A stretch of DNA of 64,000 nt from Hevea brasiliensis (lineage: Eukaryota; Streptophyta; Magnoliopsida; Malpighiales; Euphorbiaceae): the NCBI RefSeq assembly GCF_030052815.1, contig NC_079510.1, forward strand, positions 41,789,566 through 41,853,565, in the 5' to 3' direction. The notes below the pieces were generated by a model, which saw only the letters and a program-made list of their open reading frames with translations, was not told where the DNA came from and made no database searches. Both the position numbers and the translations under genes were made by a program. Positions 56,830 to 64,000 of the stretch are shown here, in pieces. Numbering within the stretch: the first letter of the stretch is position 1; each line of letters starts with the position of its first letter.

Positions 56830-57784
56830 TAGGCTGGTTCTTCCTCATTCGTCATCATGTACTCTATCATAGAAGGATGTATGATTTTTTTTAGAAGGTA
56901 GGCAGGGGACTAAATTGGTTGTCAGAAGTGAACCAAGCAAGCATCGACCTCGGCCATGGTTTTCCTAAGGAAGTCTACGCTGATGGCCTTAAGAACCTCG
57001 TTAGGGGTTTATTAGCATTTTGGTTTTGGAAATTATGCGACATATATGAAGAGTGAAAATTCTTGTACTTCCATATACCTTAATAAAATCTATTTCTCAG
57101 GTGACTTCTTGCTGATGTAGAAAACCAGAATCATTTGGCCAAATTTCTACATAAATAATTGAAGAATAGCATGGTTTCGATATGTGTATTTTTTTCATAA
57201 GCAATTAAGCACCATTGTTATTATCTGTCAATTCCATCATTAGACAAAATCATTTTTATTTATGCACCTATTAAGATCTATTTAATAATAATAATTCTGA
57301 TAATTTTTTGAAAATTTAATTTATTATATCTAAGTTTGAACAAAGAAATCAAGTTGCCAAAACATTTTAATTTCAATTTTTTTCATAAATAATGTGGTTT
57401 ATTTAAAAAAGAAATCCAAATTTTAGATATGGCTCAGCTATTATTCCCAAATCGGACTCTGCAGCACTTGGGAGGAATTGATCATCTTTTAAAAACTATT
57501 TTCTTATCTTTCATTTGGCTCCACCTTTTTTAGCCGTTGACGGAGTGCTTTACCTTCTAATTTTTTCATTAGTGATTAATTAATTAATTTTGTTGTTTAT
57601 TTATTTTTATTAAAATTTATTTATTATTATTTTTACCTTCTACAGAATAAAATAAATAAATAAATTTACTGGGAAATAAAAAGAACGAAAGAAAGAAAAA
57701 CCTATAGTATCTAAATCCTCTCGTTGGCCCCTCATCCGTTTCACTTCCTGAGAAGAGAAAACGAGAGAAGTCTACGAAACAAGC
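56830..57784. other. Intergenic region between TMN copies 2 and 3
   Basis: Under 1 kb. It must contain the 3' UTR of copy 2 and the promoter of copy 3. AT-rich, with no clear TATA that I would call. No gene. Confidence 0.55.
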
Positions 57785-60700
57785 ATGAAAATTCCTTCTA
57801 CAATTCTCCTTCTCGCGCTTCTAATCGCCTCTTCTGTAATTCACGTAAGATCGGACGCCTCCGATCACCGCTTCAAGGACGGCGATTCTGTTCCCCTGTA
57901 CGCCAATAAGGTCGGCCCCTTTCACAACCCCAGGTAATTCCATCAATTTCATTTCCTGGATCTGTCTTTTCGATCTTGCCTTTTCATTTTTCATTAAGGT
58001 CCTTTCTGTATGCACATTCAGTATTTGTCCATGAAAAGTAGAAATTAGGGAATGAGACCCAACGTGGAAAGGGGTTTTGAATTTTGGAAAATATATAGAA
58101 TGCCGACACTAAACGTGTCATTATCAATTTAGTTTCTGGAGATCCATGCAGAATATGGCGTTTTTATTTGCTTTTTTTTTTTTAATTATTTTACTTGGGA
58201 TATGTAATTAAGTGTAGGGCTAGATTGTGCTTATTCTGCTTATTTATCTTGCTCTCACTTTTGGGTTGCTGATAATTTTTGTATTGTTTATTGTCTTAAA
58301 TTCCAGTGAAACGTATCGCTATTTCGATCTGCCCTTCTGTGTTCCAGGTTGTTGTCTCTGCTTGTGCTTCATCTTCCATTTATAGCGGAATATGTTTTTA
58401 TGCATTATTATTTTTTTGTTATTTATGTTTTCATGGTAAATTTTGTTTATCTTCTAGGAGATCTTTCCATTTGCAACATTTGAAACTTGTTGAGTAAGCT
58501 GCTTGTTTAGAGTGGACATAATCTTTTCATACCTGTTAAAAAAAACCAAGACGATTAGGAGGTTTTAATATCTATTATTTTGTTAGACTACATTTAATTT
58601 AAACGCAACGGGCTTTTTATTTGTTTGCATGTTTTATAATTGATTTTGAAGCTAAAAAGGATAGGAACAACTACAACAACTAAGGCTTAATCCCAAATTA
58701 GTTGGGGTCAGCTGTGTAGACTATTTTTCGCTATTCAGCTTTGTTGGACACCAAGTCTGCTAAAAGGATAGCATGGCAAGAAATTTTGAACCTTCAAGAT
58801 GAAATTTTATTGGGACGAGATAATTTCGCCCATTTGTCTTTTTGATGTTTGAGTGAATTTTAATGGCAGAACACCTGAAAGAGAAAACAGAAGCTCTTGG
58901 TGAGGTGTTGAATGGGGATCGTTTAGTCAGTGCTCCCTACAAACTCAACTTTAGAGATGAGAAGGACACAGCGGTTGTTTGTCAGAAGAAGCTTACAAAG
59001 GAAGAAGTTGCTCAGTTCCGATCTGCAGTTGAGAAAGACTATTACTTCCAGATGTACTATGATGATTTGCCAATTTGGGGATTCATAGGAAAGGTTGACA
59101 AGGAAGGCAAAGCTGACCCAAGTGAATACAAATACTTCCTTTACAAGCATATCCAATTTGATGTTCTTTATAATAAGGACCGTGTGATTGAAGTAAGTAC
59201 CCGGATGGATCCTCATTCACTGTTGGATCTGACTGAGGACAAGGAAGTTGATGCAGAGTTTCTTTATACTGTGAAGTGGAAGGAAACAGATACTCCCTTT
59301 GAGAAGAGAATGGAGAAGTACTCCCTGTCTTCTTCGCTGCCACATCACTTGGAAATCCATTGGTTCTCAATTATAAACTCTTGTGTGACAGTTCTCCTTT
59401 TGACTGGTTTTCTTGCTACAATTCTCATGCGGGTCTTGAAGAATGATTTCATGAAGTAAGCTTTATGTGAAGAATTGTTGATATAGTTCGTGTTTATATT
59501 TATGAATCTAGTTCTTATACATTGTGTATTTCTTTAAGGTATGCACAAGATGAGGAAGCTGCTGATGACCAGGAAGAGACGGGATGGAAGTACATTCATG
59601 GTGATGTATTTAGGTACCCAAAGTACAAATCTTTGTTTGCTGCTGCTCTTGGTTCTGGCACCCAGTTGTTTACACTGTAAGGAACCCGTGCACAAATTAT
59701 ATTCTAAAGCGTGTTGCTCAATTTATTATGTTTTTTGTTCTTGGCTATGTTGTTTAATGTCTATCATCTAATTTCTTATGTGCATCCAGCACTGTATTTA
59801 TTTTTATGCTTGCCTTGGTTGGCGTATTTTATCCATACAATCGAGGAGCTCTATTTACTGCACTGGTGGTTATATATGCACTTACTTCTGGAATTGCTGG
59901 ATATACTGCAACCTCTTTCTATTGTCAGCTGGAGGGAAAGAACTGGGTATGCTTTTATGGCTTTTGTTTGCAACAGGGTTATTTTAATTTAATTCTTTTG
60001 AGAGCTAGAATTTTTGGGAAATCGAATCCATATAGCCGACCCCAAATTTTTGGGATAAAGGCTTAGTTGAGTTGAGTTGAGTTTGAGAGCTAGAATTTTC
60101 AAGCTCAACTAAGTTTCTTTTTCTGTGTTGACAGGTCAGGAACCTTTTGCTGACAGGATGCCTTTTCTGTGGACCTCTGTTCCTCACATTTTGCTTCCTG
60201 AACACTGTTGCCATAATTTACAGTGCAACTGCTGCATTACCTTTTGGAACTATTGTGGTAATAGTCCTTATATGGACATTGGTAACATCTCCATTACTTG
60301 TGTTGGGTGGTATTGCTGGCAAAAATAGCAAGGCTGAGTTTCAAGCCCCTTGTCGCACCACAAAATATCCTCGGGAGATTCCAATATTGCCATGGTACAG
60401 GAGTGCTTTTCCTCAGATGGCAATGGCAGGTTTTCTGCCTTTTAGTGCCATCTACATTGAGCTTTACTACATATTTGCCAGTGTTTGGGGTCACAGGATT
60501 TACACCATCTATAGCATTTTGTTTATTGTCTTCATTATTCTTCTGATTGTCACGGCTTTCATAACTGTGGCCTTGACATACTTCCAACTTGCTGCTGAAG
60601 ATCATGAATGGTGGTGGAGGTACTTAAGTTTTTGAGTTCAAATTTTGTCTCCTTTGTTTGCTTCACTATTAAATATTATTCAACGTTTCGACAATCTTTT

Positions 60701-61199
60701 GTGATTTATTGTCTACTAGTTCTACATCTGGCCTGCCTCTTGCTAAAGAAATTTACACATCTTCATATTCATTGGTTGTTGTTATGATTCAATCCTGAAC
60801 TATTATTTTAGCATCATCAATTTGTCAGGCAATCATGGCTGAAGATTGATATATCTTTTCTAATATAATTTTTTTTTTCTGAAGAGAGATTCATGTAAAA
60901 AACTGGGATAAAACTTGGAATGTTCTCATTTGTTGTCTTGAAGTACCACTTTTTGAGGAACTTGGTTTTGATTTCACAGGTCTTTTCTGTGTGGTGGATC
61001 AACTGGCCTATTTATCTATGCTTACTGCCTGTATTACTATTATGCACGCTCGGATATGTCTGGCTTCATGCAAACCTCTTTCTTCTTTGGTTACATGGCT
61101 TGCATATGCTATGGCTTCTTTCTCATGCTTGGAACTGTGGGTTTCCGTGCCTCCCTGCTCTTTGTTCGCCACATATACAGGTCGATTAAGTGTGAGTAG
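57785..61199 (+). CDS. TMN: Transmembrane 9 superfamily (TMN/EMP) protein, copy 3
   Basis: Third tandem paralogue. Exons 57785-57933, 58307-58347, 58870-59455, 59539-59676, 59790-59946, 60135-60619, 60980-61199; 591 residues, all GT-AG. Starts MKIPSTILLLALLIASSVIH, then DHRFKDGDSVPLYANK. It keeps YYFQMYYDDLPIWG and IHWFSIINSCVTVLLLTGFL, and differs at EHLKEKTEALGE and ILPWYRSAFPQ. Ends IYRSIKCE. Introns 2 and 5 carry Au-SINE tails that the other copies lack. No premature stop seen. Confidence 0.93.
58665..58765 (-). mobile_element. Au-type SINE 3' fragment in intron 2 of TMN copy 3
   Basis: ACAACAACTAAGGCTTAATC then CCAAATTAGTTGGGGTCAGC is the reverse complement of the conserved Au-SINE tail (GGGTCGGCT...TTAGGCTTAGTTGTTG type). 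Inserted on the minus strand; 5' part lost or diverged. Confidence 0.65.
60015..60083 (+). mobile_element. Au-type SINE 3' fragment in intron 5 of TMN copy 3
   Basis: ATCCATATAGCCGACCCCAA then TTTTTGGGATAAAGGCTTAG, ending in (TTGAG)n, is the tail of an Au-type SINE in plus orientation. AGAGCTAGAATTTT flanks it on both sides (about 60000 and 60089), a likely target-site duplication. Confidence 0.72.
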
Positions 61200-61956
61200 T
61201 TGGTTGGCTCTTCCTCATCTTCTTTCCATTAATTCTGTCAGAAAAAGATCTGTTATTTTTGTTAGAAGTTAGGCTGGAGACTGCATTGGCCGTCAGAAGA
61301 TGTGTAGCTTCAGCCTTGGCCATGCCTTAGATCTCCTTTACTTGGTTTAGGTATTTTTTAGCACCTTTCATAGGGTTTATTGACATTCTGGGTATATGTA
61401 ATTATCATACATAAAATATGAAAATGGCTGTACTGTTGCATATACCTTTAGTTTATAGAAGCCGCTTTTTTTTCCCCCCTACATTTTGACTTTCCTTGGA
61501 AATGAAACCTATTTGCCTGATTACTCGCGTAAAAATGCAAATTCATTTTGTTAGGACTCGATTATCAAGGTCCATCATAAATGTGTTTAGTAAATGCCTA
61601 CATCTGCTGCATTGCTAACCAGCTTAAAATTCTTTTATCACGGATCCTGAAAAATGACAAAATCTGAAAACTGCCAAATTTTAGCTATTCTCCAATCTCC
61701 TTACGAATTTGAATCTCTTACTGTGAAATTTCTCTATTGTCCAATCTCCATATGAATTTGAATCTCTCTTACTGTGAAATTTCTTTAGTCATTCTTAAGA
61801 TACCATCTATTATTTGCCAGGACTAGCCTTGGCATGGGCTCGTTCTAGCATGGTGGTTCTAGTCCGTTTAACTTGGATCATAATCGGATCAACTATGGGC
61901 GGGTTTTCAACTATTCTCATTTCAGTTTGATTTGGTTGTCTCAGTTAGGTACCAGT
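61200..61956. other. 3' flank of TMN copy 3
   Basis: The first 250 bp match the 3' flank of copy 1. A partial duplication (TATTGTCCAATCTCC...GAATTTGAATCTCT) lies at 61688-61790. No gene. Confidence 0.5.
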
Positions 61957-62498
61957 TAGGGGTGAGAATCAAATTTTTAATTAATCAAATTATTAATTGA
62001 TTCTAAAAATATTAATTAAATTCAATTGAAATTGAGAAAAAATTAAAGTTAATGGAAACCAAAAATAATTGGTAGATTATCGGTTATAACTGAACTAATT
62101 GAAAAAAAAAATAAAATATATATTTATGTTATTAATTATTTAATAAAATATTAATAAAAATATATTTATATTCTTTATTATTTATAAAAAAATAATAAAT
62201 GTGATTTAATATTAATAAGATAATAATTATACGTTAAATATTATTATAAAATTATAAAAAATAATAATTATAAATAATATAATATTCATAAAATTATAAT
62301 TAATTAAAATTTAATTATTTTGATTACTTTCATTACTAAATCAAAATCAAAGGTAATCGAACCCATAACCAAATAACGAAACTTTTTATTATTATTAATA
62401 AAAAATTAAATTAAATTAAATTTATTCTTACCGAAATAATTAAATTTCATAAGTTCAATTTGGTTATTCGGTTATAACCGAATAATGCATATCCCTAA
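61957..62498. mobile_element. Probable hAT-type non-autonomous element
   Basis: Left end TAGGGGTGAGAATCAAATTT and right end CGAATAATGCATATCCCTAA form short TAGGG...CCCTA inverted ends. Internal GGTTAT(C/A)GGTTATAACCGA repeats are typical of a common plant hAT MITE. Flanks TACCAGTT and TTCTAGTT agree at 6 of 8 positions, a decayed 8-bp target duplication. Confidence 0.5.
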
Positions 62499-63527
62499 TT
62501 CTAGTTTTGAATTGATAAATATTTTTAAATATGAAAAATAACGTATGTATTTTTTATATCAAATTCATTGTATATTTTTTGTATTATTACAAAAAAAATT
62601 GTAAAAAATGAACAAAATAATATATATATATATATATATATAAAATTAAATGTAAATTTAATTATTTGATAATTTAGATATATGCGTATTGAAGGTAAGA
62701 ATTAAAATCTTCATAAATGAAAGTTCGGAAAGTTTCAATAAATTTGGAAATAAAACTTACATGATACTTATAAAATTTTATTTTTTTTTATTTCTCTAAA
62801 ATAATTTTAAAATATAACCATTAAATGGTTGTTATAAAAAATAAAAATAATGCTAAAAAAAGAATAATAATATAATTTGTAATTTTTTAAGAAAAAATAA
62901 ATTCACAATAACATTAAATAACACAATAGCAACTAAGGGAGGGGCGCACCATGCGCGCGCCAACCGTGCGTAATGAGGATGCATGGTATTTTTTTTTTTT
63001 TTTTATTTCTCGTTCAAATCATATAAAATTTACAAGTTGAATCATATTTGGATTCAATTTAATTAATTATGAAGTGGAGACCAAACTCGACCGGGTCTCT
63101 ATTTTAATTCGATTAGGGTTTAAAAATCATTAATTAATTTGAATCTGATTTTAATTGAGCTGGAGACGTTGGAACTCTTAAAAATTTTTGAGTTGACTTA
63201 ATAGTAGGTGCCTCTCTCTTCAATTATAATAATTTTAATATGAATTTTAATTACAATAAATTTCATATAAATTTTGTCATAATTAATAATTAAAATATAT
63301 TTTTTATAAATATAATAGCTGCTCAAGATTATTATTCCCTTTACATAAAAAAAAACGTTTCGGATATAGGAATTATTCAACATTAATAAACAAAAGAAAA
63401 TTGAAAAATGTAATTATAAACTTCATATATATATTTATAAAATTTATTCAAACAGCGGAAATTAACATTTTAAATTACTTATTTAAAGCCAACAATAATT
63501 GTAATTAAAAACATGATTAATTGGGTT
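62499..63527. other. AT-rich intergenic region
   Basis: Contains a (TA)n run at 62621-62641, a short GC-rich island GGGGCGCACCATGCGCGCGC (62942-62961) and T-runs. No gene recognised. Confidence 0.55.
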
Positions 63528-63740
63528 TCATATCTCTGCATCAAGCTCTAGAATAAAATCGTGTGGACCTAACAAGTTGGCAAATAGAAATCCTTTGCGT
63601 TGAGGAAGGTTACTGATCTTGTTCGATTCCTCCTCGGTCAACGTCCAGTCAAAGATTTGAAGGTTCTCCTTCATCCTCTCCTTGTTGAAACTTTTTGTCA
63701 CCAAACTCACACCTTGCTCATGCACCCATCTCAGGGAAAC
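63528..63740 (-). CDS. Aldo-keto reductase, last exon only
   Basis: The last exon of a NADPH-dependent aldo-keto reductase of the plant deoxychalcone synthase/methylecgonone reductase type. It reads [20 protein letters not shown] then [20 protein letters not shown]: in the AKR fold, K-S-F-N-x-x-R is the loop binding the 2'-phosphate of NADPH, and the following helix precedes the C-terminal loop that shapes the substrate pocket. It starts after acceptor AAG|GTTTCC and ends ELDAEI, where relatives usually have ELWDGE(I/L), so the tail is shortened by a residue or two. No exon is visible in the remaining 260 bp; the body of the gene is outside the window. Functional status unknown. Confidence 0.8.
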   Translation of the reverse strand, partial: VSLRWVHEQGVSLVTKSFNKERMKENLQIFDWTLTEEESNKISNLPQRKGFLFANLLGPHDFILELDAEI

Positions 63741-64000
63741 CTTCATATTAATATCACCGTATTAATCAATTATTTTGAATTTTTTTTTTAATTTCACGAA
63801 AATACAATAGAATGAATAATAACTGATGAGTTACACAATAAGAAATAACAATTTTCACTTTTCATTGTAAAATAAATAATTTCAAAATATAAAATTTAGA
63901 GATAGAAGCTCAATACTTTCTCATTTTTTATATTTTAAAAATAGAGAAAAAGCAATTAAATTATTCTGAGATCGACTTAAAATATTCAATTTGAAATACC

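Overview
This is nuclear DNA of a flowering plant, almost certainly a eudicot: AT-rich intergenic DNA, GT-AG introns, Athila-type and chromovirus Ty3/gypsy retrotransposons, an endogenous caulimovirid (plant pararetrovirus) and Au-type SINE tails. I cannot name the species from the sequence; a woody rosid is only a guess.

Left third (1-8150): two copies of an endogenous pararetrovirus, head to head as a large imperfect palindrome (arms about 2130-4856 and 4944-7640, 87-nt spacer). The left copy also carries coat-protein-region sequence back to base 1. Both copies are broken by stops and frameshifts. A small terminal-inverted-repeat element lies at 7769-8001.

Middle (8152-42873, minus strand): a dead SOS1/NHX7-type plasma-membrane Na+/H+ antiporter gene. 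Sixteen exon remnants with mostly intact splice sites can be followed from the start codon (42873) to the exon ending GVVK (8152), but they carry nonsense codons, frameshifts and tandem duplications. No further C-terminal exons are seen before the viral palindrome. Its introns are swollen by mobile DNA: a chromodomain Ty3/gypsy element (10093-27118) whose 3' LTR was split by an Athila-like element (10340-22271, with 5-bp CAACT target duplications); a Mutator-like non-autonomous element with an 11-bp target duplication (28981-30474); a Tat/Ogre-like LTR (30620-33296); Copia and LINE remnants (35480-37260); and several LTR-like pieces.

Right third (43000-64000): AT-rich intergenic DNA with microsatellites and likely hAT MITEs, around a tandem array of three apparently intact transmembrane-9 superfamily (TMN/EMP, endosome-Golgi nonaspanin) genes on the plus strand at 46253-49738, 53207-56829 and 57785-61199. 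All have the same seven-exon structure, with exons 2-7 of identical length (41, 586, 138, 157, 485, 220 bp), and predict 594, 591 and 591 residues. The last exon of an aldo-keto reductase gene lies at 63528-63740 on the minus strand; the rest is beyond the window.

The only genes that look functional are the three TMN paralogues and probably the partial aldo-keto reductase. The most unusual structures are the pararetrovirus palindrome with convergent promoters, the three-level nesting inside the SOS1 pseudogene, and the TMN triplication.
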